The position numbers and the translations under genes were made by a program. Source: Alentia gelatinosa (Eukaryota > Annelida > Polychaeta > Phyllodocida > Polynoidae). Taken from it: DNA of 64,000 bases. Below are positions 12,301 through 22,595 of the stretch, piece by piece; the first letter of the stretch is position 1, and each line of letters opens with the position of its first letter. The DNA is taken from the NCBI GenBank assembly GCA_950022655.1, contig OX465581.1:35497300-35561299 (forward strand). The letters are read 5' to 3'. The notes beneath the pieces are model-generated. The model ran no database searches. It worked only from the letters and a program-made list of their open reading frames with translations, and was not told the origin of the DNA.

Positions 12301-13265
12301 AGGGTTTATTGGAGAGAGGGGAATGAGAAAGCCGTTTGACAAGGACTTCTCTTTTCTTTTAAACTTTCTTTTATTTTTGGGGTAGGGTGTCCTCTCTGCA
12401 AGACGTCATTTCTAGAGGGGAGTTAAGGGTTGCATGATAAACCATGACAAGGGGAGGGGGTAGAAAATGTTCAAAGATAACATGACGTCATTTAGGGGCA
12501 GCCCCTAGGATAAAAAGAAATAGGGCCTAAAACAGAGCCCTGGGGAATATCAGATTCAACAAGTTACCTGGCTGACATCCTACAATTTATTCTAGCGGCT
12601 TGCATCCCATTTGTAAAGATCTGTAAGATCTAAATATACTTATCATCTTTTCTAAACATAAGAGATAATTCGTCTTCTTCTCCTTTCAGTGTGGATTAAT
12701 CTTTCCACAGTCAAATTTAAAGTTTATATACTACTAAAGAGTATGCAGCACCTGCCCTTTGGCCTTTCGAGAGTGAAGTCATCCTAATTGTGACTTTATG
12801 GTCAGTCAAAAGAAAACCGATCTCTGCCATAGAATATATCTATATTTGTGTTCTCTGAACAGTTGTGATACCCAGCAACATCAGGGTCTTGTGTACAGGT
12901 CTTTCAGTTCAACACGTCGAGGAGGTGTCATATTTTAAGGTATACAAGGAGTCATCACATTCAAATCCTATTTTATCTAACCTAAATAGGCCTTGCATTC
13001 ATGGTACCTTTTTGATAGTGAGAAATATCAGGGCGTGTGCCTGAATAGAGTATAGTTATGAAGTAGAGTTAATGCCAATCTTGTAGTACAATGGACCTCC
13101 GATCTCGGATGTGGCTCTGTCGTTTTCTTGCGTAAATTCTAAAGGACAGTGTAGATCAGAGAGATCATGACATAGCATAATGAGTAGAATCAACTACTTC
13201 TACAGAACCCTACTAGAATACCATCAATGGTTGATTATGCTTCCGTCGTAGCATAGCTGAACCTA
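12301..13265. other. No recognisable feature
   Basis: No family, domain or repeat recognised. A short purine- and pyrimidine-rich stretch follows the minisatellite. Confidence 0.35.
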
Positions 13266-13268
13266 TAA

Positions 13269-13428
13269 GGGAGGCGTCCACCAACCACGACAAGATTACG
13301 ACAAGACAGGCCCGACAGGCCCCTGACAAGCTTCATGTCGTAGCCTGTCGTGGCCTTGTTGTTGTAGTACATTCATGAACGGCAGCATTGCTGAGTGACT
13401 TACCATAAGTAGGTCATGAACTCAATCA
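13269..13428 (+). repeat. Left arm of a large inverted repeat
   Basis: Begins GGCGTCCACCAACCACGAC, the end of a small palindromic MITE family, and runs into the retroelement's left end. The 13356–13455 part is repeated in reverse complement at about 16063–16165, including the words AACGGCAGCATTGCTGAGTG and ACTTACCATAAGTAGGTC. See the retroelement entry. Confidence 0.75.
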
Positions 13429-13540
13429 TGTGGTAGCATCCATTCCACCATCTTGCTTCTGCTATGTGCACATGTACCTGTAACTTTTAGACCTCTCTAT
13501 AAAGAATCTTATACCATCAAATCTCACTTGAATCATTTAA

Positions 13541-13558
13541 TGGTGGCAGCGGTGGGAT
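13541..13558 (+). other. Retrotransposon primer-binding site (tRNA-Leu type)
   Basis: TGGTGGCAGCGGTGGGAT is complementary to the 3' end of a eukaryotic leucine tRNA including CCA (from memory, ending ATCCCACCGCTGCCACCA). It lies about 110 bp after the probable LTR start and 1 kb before gag, where a minus-strand primer site should be. Confidence 0.75.
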
Positions 13559-13744
13559 AGAGAGTCTGCAGAGAAGATAAGGAAGCCCTGGGTGAGATCC
13601 TTTCAATCAGTAAATGGAAAATGGGTGCAGCAGAAGTACACAGACTGGCCCAAAACTAGAAACTACTGACATTCCATAAACTCTGACCATAGCTGAGGGT
13701 AGATAACCTCACTAAAAACCTGTGCATCAGCTTAGGGGCATATA

Positions 13745-14446
13745 CAGTAAAACCCCTCTTAAGGGGACACCCTCCATTCCGGGCCAAGTGACCCCTTAAG
13801 CGGGGTGTCCCCTTAAGCAGGGTTTTCAGGATGCCAGTGGTTATACAAAAGAGAATACCTACATAAATGAAGGAAATGATGGTTATTAGGTTAAAAGGTT
13901 TATTAATAAATAAGCAAATAAATATAAATTATACAATATAAATGAATAAAAATTAATATAAATGTACAAAAAATTAAAAATAAATAGATAAAAGAGGTTG
14001 AAGATGGATGTGCATTCCTTGTGAAATTTGCACCTTTTTACACCCCCGGTCAATGCCCCCCCCCCCCCCCCTTTTAACTTCTGAGATAATTCAGCAGCCC
14101 TATAAGAGACTCACCGTGAGCCGCCCAGGGCCCCGACGGCTCACTGAATACCGCACCTTCAAAGCCCACAGCCTTCCCTGTGTCGCCCACCGCTAACCTG
14201 TAAGCGGACCTCTTACCTGGCACCTTCAGCAGGCGTGAAAATCGCCCATACTAATATCCACTCAGAGTCCACTCACAGTCTGTCCCACAAACGGGCACCA
14301 TAAACTTGGATTTTCAGTGTTTTTGATATGATGTCCCTCCAAACTGTCCCCTTAAGCGGGGGTTTTAAGCATTTCTGTACCGAAAAACTGTCCCCTAAAG
14401 CGGGGTGTCCCCTTAAACGGGGTGTCCCGGAAGAGGGGTTTTACTG
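13745..14446. mobile_element. pogo/Tc1-like MITE inside the retroelement leader
   Basis: 702 bp with terminal inverted repeats CAGTAAAACCCCTCTTAAGG on the left and CAGTAAAACCCCTCTTCCGG read from the right. It is flanked by TA on both sides (743–744 and 447–448 of the local blocks), the Tc1/mariner/pogo target. GGGGTGTCCCCTTAAGCG words recur near both ends. Non-coding. It has the same family as the nested pair at 47567–49265. Confidence 0.85.
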
Positions 14447-14537
14447 TATAGTGGTATCTAAACTATCTTCAGTGACAGTCCAGCACAGTGTGTGAAATAA
14501 ACACTGCAAACAAGGAGTCAGTAGGCATAGGAAAAAA

Positions 14538-16100
14538 GTGACCATGGCTACATTAGAGGGATCACTAACACCAAAAATAAACTGGGCAGACACTGACCAA
14601 GCAGGTGCAGTGAGCATGTTTAAACAGCAATGTGAGTTGTATTTCTCCGTAAAAGATATCAAAAAGGAGAAGCAAGTTGACCATATTCTACTGTTTAGTG
14701 GGGAAACTGACATTAAGAAGTATAACTCGTGGAGGTTATCGGACGCCCAAAAGAAGGATCCCGAAGTAGTATGGGAAAGATTCCTGGGACAAGTAGACAC
14801 AAAGGAAAATTGGAGAGTACCGAGGCTATACTTACAAAAGTACAAACAAGAGGAAAAAGAAAATATAGACGACTATGTGGCTAGACTCAACCTACAGGCG
14901 ATTAAGTGCAAATTCGCAGATAACGAGTATGACGAACGAGTAATCGAGCAGATTATCAGCGGCACCCGATATTCTGAACTACAGAAAACGCTACTGAGCA
15001 AAGACAAACTGACACTGGAGGAGGCGATCAATTTAGCACGTACCGAAGAAGCGTCAGTTGTACACATGGCACAGCTGGCAACAGTACAGACCGCACCGGT
15101 TACCATAAATGCCGTAAACAGCAAGACTGGCAAGCCATGTTGGTTTTGTGGACACTATCATGCACACAGACGCGAGGCATGCCCAGCATATGGCGACAAA
15201 TGTGTGAAGTGTAAAGAGAAGAACCACTGGAAGGTTATGTGCCCACAAAATCAAGACAACGATGCACGACGCAGTGACAGCGTGAAAGGCAAATACAAGG
15301 GCCCACCTAACCAGAAGAAAACAGCATACAAAGGTCGGCCATACAAAAAGAGACGCACGGTTCACGTCGTGAATAAGGATAACCAGGAGTCAGACGAGGA
15401 TGAAGAATACTATGCCCAACACGATGAAGACATTAGTGATCAGTTCGAACATATGACCCTGAACATGCTCAGCTTAGCGAATATTAACAGACCTGCAAAA
15501 AGCAACGAAGATCGCGACGAGGCTTACGCGGTTATACAAGCAAAGCGTGACAGCAGAATGATAGCAGATATACGCATGAAGGTCGACACAGGCGCTCAAG
15601 GCAACACACTACCACTGCGGATGTTCCGAGAACTGTATCCCGACAAAATAGATGGTGCTGGAAAACCGAAACCAGGTGTTGGTAAGGACAAAAACACCAC
15701 CCTTACAGCATATGGTGGGAGAACCCTCTGCCATTTTGGGGCAGTGACCCTCCCGTGCCAATACACAGGAAAAGACTGGGAGCCAACCGAGTTCTACATA
15801 ACAGATGTGAATGGACCGGCAATACTTGGTATGCCAAGCTCACTGGAATTCCAACTAGTGACACTCCACTGCGAAGTGAAATTAAACAAGACACCAAAAG
15901 TCAACTCAGTGCGAGATCTACAGAAGATGTATCCCAAACAGTTTGATAGGATTGGCGAGTTTCCAGGGACATACCGGATCGTGTTGAAAGAAGACGCCCA
16001 GCCGATCATACATGCACCAAGAAAGTGCTCGATACATTTAAAAGATGAACTTCAGTCCGAGCTAAACAAGATGGTGGAATGGATGCTACCACATGATTGA
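14538..16100 (+). CDS. Gag–protease polyprotein of an LTR retrotransposon (truncated)
   Basis: A 520-residue frame. The better start is probably the ATG at 14544 (ACCATGG context), giving MATLEGSL. The N-terminal half is gag-like (aromatic and charged, with YDERVIEQIISG around residue 145). Two zinc knuckles follow at about 201–235; the second is a canonical C-X2-C-X4-H-X4-C ending at Cys235. A basic linker comes next, then a retropepsin with catalytic DTGA at 350–353 and the second protease motif AILGMP near 425. The frame reaches the RT N-terminus (APRKCSIHLKDEL, about 490) and then reads WMLPHD-stop from the inverted LTR-side sequence. The frame is intact up to that junction, suggesting a fairly young insertion. 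Confidence 0.93.
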   Translation: MTMATLEGSLTPKINWADTDQAGAVSMFKQQCELYFSVKDIKKEKQVDHILLFSGETDIKKYNSWRLSDAQKKDPEVVWERFLGQVDTKENWRVPRLYLQKYKQEEKENIDDYVARLNLQAIKCKFADNEYDERVIEQIISGTRYSELQKTLLSKDKLTLEEAINLARTEEASVVHMAQLATVQTAPVTINAVNSKTGKPCWFCGHYHAHRREACPAYGDKCVKCKEKNHWKVMCPQNQDNDARRSDSVKGKYKGPPNQKKTAYKGRPYKKRRTVHVVNKDNQESDEDEEYYAQHDEDISDQFEHMTLNMLSLANINRPAKSNEDRDEAYAVIQAKRDSRMIADIRMKVDTGAQGNTLPLRMFRELYPDKIDGAGKPKPGVGKDKNTTLTAYGGRTLCHFGAVTLPCQYTGKDWEPTEFYITDVNGPAILGMPSSLEFQLVTLHCEVKLNKTPKVNSVRDLQKMYPKQFDRIGEFPGTYRIVLKEDAQPIIHAPRKCSIHLKDELQSELNKMVEWMLPHD

Positions 16101-16300
16101 GTTCATGACCTACTTATGGTAAGTCACTCAGCAATGCTGCCGTTCACGAATGTACTACAGTCGTGGCCTCTTGTCGGGAACTAGGGTCCACCAGCCACGA
16201 CAAAGCTACGACAAGGCCTCCAATCGTAGGCCTGTCGTGGACCTTGTCGGAAAGCCATTGTCGTAGCCTTGTCGTGGTTGGTGGATGCCCCCCTTTAACC
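16063..16300 (-). repeat. Inverted right arm plus palindromic MITE
   Basis: About 16063–16165 is the reverse complement of 13356–13455 (LTR start and its left flank). 16186–16290 is a palindromic MITE with ends GGGTCCACCAGCCACGAC and, from the right, GGCATCCACCAACCACGAC, related to the partial copy at 13269. The change from gag-pol to the inverted arm occurs within CAAGATGGTGGAATGG, a word present in both parent sequences. Confidence 0.75.
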
Positions 16301-17083
16301 CTAGTCACCGTGATACACTGACCGGCACGTTGTCACTGACCACCCGAGAGTGGTTGTGGCCCACTAGATTCTAGGTCAACTCTCAACTGTAGAACCGTCT
16401 CAAGGCGCTATAAATATTATGTAAGGAGGTGAGGGTGAAGGTTGGGGGTTGCTGCGAATGCAGTCATTGGCTACTGGGTCTACTCTATTCTTTATATGGC
16501 AGTGAGTGTAATGGGACAACTCCATGCAGACCCACCGTGTTCTATCAATATGTTGAGCATGGGCTGAAAGGACACAGGCTCGTTAAACATATGCTGATCC
16601 TTCCTGTTGATGTTCTGTTCAAAACGTCGTTATATCAAAGACTGCTAGTGTAGTAAACCCTAATCCAGAGCCTTATCACCGCGAAATATGCACCTTCCTC
16701 TATATGTGGACATGTTATCACCTATTGGTCTGATATTTATCCAATGAAATGATATCTGTATCTACAAGGACAATATAATCTGAGACACAAGCGGAAATAA
16801 ACAGGCTTTGACACTGAGACTTGTAGCAGATATTATTTCTTTTAATCCGTTACACTAAGTTTAAGTGTCGCGGCTTGATTATCTACAGAACCTGATCCGA
16901 CAGTCTAGAGACATATTGTATTGCTGACGTTTTCCCGTCAATATATACCCGACACTACCAGACCTTCCTTTACATTTTCCGCACAATGTTGAGGGTCTAT
17001 GAGTCGACTTTCTGCAACTGGAGTGCAACTGGAGTGCAGCTCATGGGCGGTACAGTAGAGGTCCCTATTCTTATATACCTTCT
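16301..17083. other. No recognisable feature
   Basis: No gene or repeat family recognised. A short direct duplication (CTGGAGTGCA twice) lies near 17018–17040. Confidence 0.35.
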
Positions 17084-17426
17084 TTTATTATCCACCTAAT
17101 ACAAAGTGTCCATAGGAAACAGATAGGGAGTTTGTATGGATGTACCCGGTGTATACGTATATGTTGTATGCTCCGGGTGGCGCATACGGAAAAACAGTGC
17201 GTATGGAAAAATAGTGCATAACTAAAACGAACTGACATTGACATGCCACTTGTCCAGAAAAGGGGGATAATAAATACAATATAGACTGGTTTCAGATACA
17301 AGCGGTTGTATGCTCTTCGGAGTTGACTCTCCACAATATCCTCGCATACGCTCAGATATTACTACGCGTCAACTCCTCGAAGCATACGGCCGCTTGTATC
17401 TGAAACCAGTCAATATTGTGTATATA
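17084..17426 (+). mobile_element. Palindrome-ended element, subfamily P2
   Basis: Same plan as 9052–9410 but with different sequence. It starts TTTATTATCCACC and has the inverted partner GGGGGATAATAAA at about 17262–17274. A palindrome follows with a perfect 22-bp outer arm pair at 17284–17305 and 17390–17411, ending CAATATTGTGTATATA. The loop region shares TACTACGCGTCAACT with subfamily P. Both start and partner carry the same change relative to P (TTACCCACC to TTATCCACC), so the two ends have changed together. Confidence 0.7.
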
Positions 17427-18514
17427 TCTCCTACATATATACCGCCCGGTCCTACCCATGTCGTATTTATGGCCGCATGTCACAGTAGGGTACAGCCATT
17501 CAAACGGCATAAATAGATGGCAAAATGTTAAGGTATCTCAGAGTATGAAAAAAGGCATACTGCAATTGTATATCGACAATACTTGACAATATCGTCAATA
17601 TCATCCCTCTGCCTTCAGGTTCAGGATAATCTAAGTAATTGACAAGTAAACCATTGTTTTTATGCTCAACTACAGTAAACCTATTTCAGTATATCATGGT
17701 CTTGTTTTCCAGTAAGGAGTTCCAATGTCAGGAACACCCCCTTGGATACCATGATCTCATAGAGGGTCATCAGGTTACAACGTAAAAGAGGGAATGAATA
17801 GGAATGGTTATTGATCATTTAAATGATTTAGCATTCTCATCCCTGTGGGGATGGAGCCTAGGAACAAGTCTAGTTGGAGAAATCCCAATTGCAATTATTT
17901 GTTTTATTTCCTATTACATCACGCTTTATAGTTGATGTAGGATACTGTTTTTGTGTTGTCAATCAACAGGTTTCTTTATAGAAAGCGTTTAGGCCTAGCA
18001 GTATTGCCCTTTTTACATTTGCCTTACAGTGGCAACATGACAGTATCGATAACGTGAACATAATTGAAGCCGGCGTTCGATTTCCTTCCCAACAGTGCAT
18101 AGCGTAGTTCCTGTATCTTCCCTGTTTTGATTGGCCCGCCCCTACGAGACGCATCAGAAAGCCATCTTTGGGTTGGCCACAAAATCTCATACACCGTTAG
18201 ATAGTGGACGGATCCACTGAAAGGCTGGGTCACACTGTGGCAAATGTGGACCCCTGAGAGGGTCGTGTGAGTTGGTGGCTTACTTTCTGTCCTGTTTATC
18301 AATGGACTGAACATTAAAGCTGACCTTTTCTATGATATGGATGTCTGGTGAGTTTAGGGGGATATGTGATTTACTTTTCAATTCTTCCCATTTCGCCAAA
18401 GGTACAGGGAATCCTCCAGCAGGGAAGAGGTACTTGTGGTTTCTTTCGTGAAACTCTTCAGGCATTGCAGTACTATTGAATTCCTTGATTTTCGTTTAAC
18501 TGTTTCTTACTACA
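17427..18514. other. No recognisable feature
   Basis: Unique-looking sequence without domains or repeat structure that I can identify. Confidence 0.35.
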
Positions 18515-18564
18515 GGGAGCTGTTTCAAAACGTGGGTTAAGTCAATGGTTTTGAAACAGCTCCC
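18515..18564. repeat. Perfect 17-bp hairpin
   Basis: GGGAGCTGTTTCAAAAC (515–531) and its exact reverse complement (548–564) are separated by 16 bp. It may be a minimal MITE made of two terminal repeats, or one transposon end facing another. No clear target duplication. Confidence 0.8.
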
Positions 18565-19199
18565 AGATCCGTTTGATCTGTAGCAATTCGGGGGGAAGGG
18601 TATTTTTAGATTACTGTGTAATTTTGTCATCTATTGTTTGTATATTTGGGTAGTTTAATGTCCAATTTGTTCAATTAGATTTTACCTATGGTTTACTTTA
18701 CTACAATTTGCATATCCTGCTGGCATAACAAGGTATACTACCTGGTTGATCCAGACATGTCAATCTTCTCGATTATATCTTATCGAAAATCTTCTTTTTT
18801 TATATTTAAGTAACATATTTAACGACAGCGTTATTCGCCCTACAGATTGGCGATCTTCCATAACGAAGTCACATACATGATAACAAAAAAAATACAAGAC
18901 ACTACAGTTTGGGAATAACAATGAGAACAAAAACAGGACAATACTAGACTAGACAGTCGAGCACACATCATATTTTCCCATGTTTCTCTTACCTACTAAA
19001 GGAGTAATTTGATCTATTGATGTCATGATCTTTTAGCCTAGGTCATCCATATTTTCTACCTTCATTTTGAAGTTTTCCCCGAAGGGAAGTAATTGTAATC
19101 TTTTGGGAGTTTATCCCAGTAGGTCCTGCCTCTGTTTAATGCCGATTGTCTGTATTTTTTTGTCTTTATTCTGGGTAATTTAAGCTTTATTTTATCATA
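18565..19199. other. No recognisable feature
   Basis: AT-rich, no gene seen. It may include the 3' untranslated end of the adjoining LINE. Confidence 0.3.
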
Positions 19200-21350
19200 T
19201 TCTAGTTCGCTTCTCTGTTATTTCGAAAATATGGGTCGGTCTTCTGCTCACCATTTTATCATTGTTATTAAATGGGCTGCCCTTCTTATATTTAGTGTTC
19301 TCATAGTACATGGCTCATATATTTTGTCCGATATATCTTTGGCTTTCCTCACACCGATAACTACTTTCATTGCTTTATTTAGTAGTACCTGTAGTTTAAG
19401 TCTTTTTATTCATGCAGTATTATATTATGTCGGCATACTCTATAACTGGTACAAGCATGTGTTTTAGCATTTTGAGACTTGTTTCTGTATTTAAAAGTTA
19501 TCTGATTTTTCTCAGTTTGAATAGTTTTATGTTGAATTCGCGAGTATTTTTTTCAAAGTGATCATTAAATGTTAAGTTGTTGTCTAGCAGGATTCCTAAG
19601 TAGCAATACATCTTAACTGCTTGTAATTCTTTATTTATTCTATCTAGATGCTTACTATTACCAAACCACATCACTTTTGTTTTGCTACAGTTTATGACTA
19701 GATTATTCGAGTCTGACCATATCTTTATTAGTTTTAGTTCAGCCTCCATTCTAAATCGGGTTTCATTCTGATCTTGTCCTTCAGATATCAAGACTATGTC
19801 GTCAGCATATAAGGTCGGTTTAACATTTGTTAACGGTGCAACTATGTTATTAATAAACATTATAAATAATAAAGGTCCGATGATGGAACCTTGTGGTACT
19901 CCACCTGTTATTGTCTCTTCATCCGAGATTAAAGACTTTAGTTTGGTTTTGACTGTTCTTTTTTCCCAAATAATTACTCAGGATTTCTATCAGATAAGGG
20001 TCAAGTTTGGCATCCCTAAACCTTTTTAGTAATATTTTATGGTTAACAGAATCAAATGCTTTTCGAAAGTCTATGTATATTATTAGAACTGTTTTTTTTA
20101 TTATTTATATGGGATATAATTTCTATTATTAGGCTAAAGATTGCTTGTGATGTAGATCTCTTCGGAAGAAAACTGAATTGATATGGAGTTATGAATTGAT
20201 TTTCAGTTAGGTGCTGTAGGAGTCGGGAGTGAATGGATTTTTCAAACAATTCTGACGTGAAACTTAAAACAGTTATTAGAGGAGTTATTACACCAGTCTT
20301 AAGTACATGCGGAAAATAACCATTTATCAAAGATTTATTTATCAGGTGTGTTATGACCTTAGGATTTGCTAAAAAGACCTTTTTTAACAGATCGGATTTA
20401 ACTAATTTTAGTCCAGTGCTTTTACCATTGTCCATACCTTTAATATACTTAACTATTTCTTCTTCTTTTGTCAGTGGTATATTTCCCTTTCGTTCTTCAT
20501 CTTCCAGGTTGATATCATCTATTTCTTTCCTTCTGTGGTGGTCGCCGCCTGTCTAGCAAGTTGAAAGACCCCAATCTGGAACACTAGTTCCAGGCAGGAT
20601 CCCACCCTACGCACACTTACGTAGGTTGGTTCAGTTTTCGGTCGGTTTGCACGAACCTAGTCACACACAACACAACTCACGAGTTTAATAAACAGGAATG
20701 TTTATTAACAATTACTTCCTTGAAAGATCTGGAAGATCTTTCCCACAAGTACAGTACCCCAGCATGGTGTGCCGGGTAGCGCTGGAGAGGCTAATCTAAA
20801 AGACTTGCCTAACCACCAGGAAGGTTACGAGAACCCGCCTGCAAATATGAGGGTCCAAGGGTCCGCTCTCAAGGAGAGACACACGAGGACAGCCTGTCGA
20901 CCTACTGTGAACGCTGAGTATATATACCCAGCGTTCCGTAATCCCGGTCTCCGCCATGCCACTCTCGTGTGCGGCGTTGCCCGGAACCACTACACAGTAA
21001 GGATTGACACTCCGCGCCATCTTCCGTCCGAACACTGCTGGATTCCCATCCCACTACACTTCCATCAGATGTATCATAGTTTGGTATATTCTGTGTATAA
21101 TTTCCGACATTCACGAAATAGTTATTCATTTCATTGCTTATTTCTTTCTGCGTTTTTCCTTCGCTCATAGGGTATTTACTTTTAGTGGTGCTATTTCCTG
21201 CCCAGGCCTTGTTTGATATTTGCCAAAACTTTTTGGGATTGTGCTTATTCATTTCTAGATTCTGGTGAATCTTCGATGCCTTTAGTTTTTTTAAACCCCT
21301 ATGTATTTGCCACCTGAGTTTTCTAGCCTCTGTGAGGAGTATCAAGTAAG
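19200..21350 (-). pseudogene. Decayed LINE (Jockey/CR1-like) reverse transcriptase
   Basis: Read on the minus strand from 21345 down: an endonuclease–RT linker (NPKKFWQISNKA, then NNYFVNVGNYTQ); RT N-terminal blocks (GNIPLTKEEEIVKYIKG, STGLKLVKSDLL); IDFRKAFDSVNH at about 20060; VPQGSIIGPLLF at about 19890; the catalytic YADDIVLI at about 19800; and a thumb-like tail (MLVPVIEYADII, then ARRAAHL-type sequence) reaching 19200. Several frameshifts and stops break the frame, and the endonuclease is absent. A solo LTR splits the linker from RT. The exact LINE clade is not resolved. Confidence 0.88.
20534..21058 (-). mobile_element. Solo LTR inserted in the LINE
   Basis: 525 bp starting TGTGGTGGTCGCC and ending CCCATCCCACTACA, so it has TG...CA ends. 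It is flanked by a 4-bp direct repeat CTTC (20530–20533 and 21059–21062). On the minus strand a TATATA box near 20930 precedes an ATTAAA word near 20690, the expected LTR order. Removing the LTR and one CTTC restores the LINE frame as SDGRKEIDDI, which proves the borders. A related LTR lies at 22596–23920. Confidence 0.88.
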
Positions 21351-21449
21351 AGGCACTGACTATCTGTCTTATTTAATTATCTTAGTATATTTTATCTGAT
21401 TTCTATTTTCTCATTTAAGCTTTTTGGATGTATTTCCCCTTCTTTGGAC

Positions 21450-22050
21450 CTACAATGTAATTCTTTTTTCTTTGACTTTAAGGAAGTCAAGAATCTCTCT
21501 CTTGAAAGTGCTATGGAAAACACTGTGCATTGCTGTTGCATTCTTTATGAATTTCTTCTTGCTTTTCTTTTTGGCCTGACAATGTAGTATGAGATGTTCT
21601 ACACTCAGCTGAGTGTTGCATATCTGGTACGCAGGTGGTAATTTACCTCTTAGGAGATCCCCATGTTTTAGTTTGGTATCACCCGTCCACAGACGGGTCA
21701 ATTTCACCTGTTCAGTTTGTCAGGTTCTCTTTCCTAAAGGTCTGGCTAGTAGCAACTATAATTCTAGATAGTTTGTTATCTCTGGTGCAGTTCCAGAGTT
21801 TCTGCCAAGTCTTTTGAACATGCTCCTTGGCCATTGGTTTCAGGTCTGTATGTGGAACTGTGTGGGCTCCAACTCATTGTTGGCTGCTTGATCTGCAGCT
21901 TCATTTCCCTCATTTCTGTTATGACTTGGTAACCAACATATGGCTATCTCTTTGCCATATTCTCTTTTTCAGTTCTGTGTATGAGTGTTTAATGTCTCTG
22001 ATGACAGCCTTCTTTGGACAAGATTCTTGTGTTGCGACTTGTTATCTATC
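21450..22050 (-). pseudogene. 3' end of a second LINE: RNase H and C-terminal domain
   Basis: On the minus strand a broken RNase H region reads WLPSHNRNEGNEAADQAA near 21900. It is followed by the zinc-knuckle-like C-terminal region of Jockey/I-type LINEs (LTRLWTGDTKLKHGDLLRG, then HLILHCQAK) ending at 21450. Several stops and frameshifts interrupt it. Because the C-terminus lies 5' of LINE A's linker on the same strand, this is a separate insertion. Confidence 0.8.
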
Positions 22051-22595
22051 CCTCAAATACTGACCCAACCTACATCAGAGGCACAAGTGATGAGAGGTCG
22101 CCTGACATTCCTGGTGTTTCTCACTACTAAAGTGTCATCTATGTACACCAAGTTGAAAACGAGTTCTAGCAGTCATAAAAAACAAGTTTACCTAGTTTTG
22201 TGAATTGTGAATCTGATGTATGGGCCCTGTGCGAACCTATTTGGTAGACAAGTAAAGAACTTTGTTTTCTTTAACCCCTGACACTTTCTTTCCACAGCAC
22301 TGACGGAGTGGTAAGAATAAGAAAGGCCTATGGAACCCATGTAGCATTCCTCATGTTCAAGGTCTAGAGCAGAAATATATTGACTTGGCTTGCATCTAAA
22401 CATCGAAATTTCCTAAAATATAGCATCATGAAAGATAAAATTGGTTAACATAAAATTTATTTTAGAAAATATTATAATTAAAAGCAAAACATGGTGAAAA
22501 TTCAGCCTACAGAGTACCAAAATTAAAATTCCATCTATTGGAACTGGTAGAATCCATCCTAGCACCAGTTATGAGACAGTGATGGTACCAGCAAA

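Larger units (their letters stand above)
13429..16100 (+). mobile_element. LTR retrotransposon, 5' part (LTR end, PBS, gag, protease)
   Basis: In order: a probable LTR segment starting near TGTGGTAGCATCC (13429); a tRNA-type primer-binding site (13541–13558); an untranslated leader carrying a nested DNA transposon (13745–14446); and a gag–protease frame (14538–16100) that enters the reverse transcriptase region and stops. The 3' two thirds (RT core, RNase H, integrase, 3' LTR) are missing and replaced by an inverted copy of the left end. Zinc knuckles plus a DTGA protease suggest a Ty3/gypsy-like element. The exact LTR borders could not be set. Confidence 0.85.

Noticed and set aside
11129..12342. 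Long open frames on both strands rich in Cys-Leu-Ser
   Set aside because: They are produced by a stop-free 15-bp minisatellite; frames are open in several registers and on both strands.
18739..18752. TACCTGGTTGATCC, identical to the start of eukaryotic 18S rRNA
   Set aside because: The match stops after 14 bases; the next bases do not follow 18S rRNA, and no rDNA sequence surrounds it.
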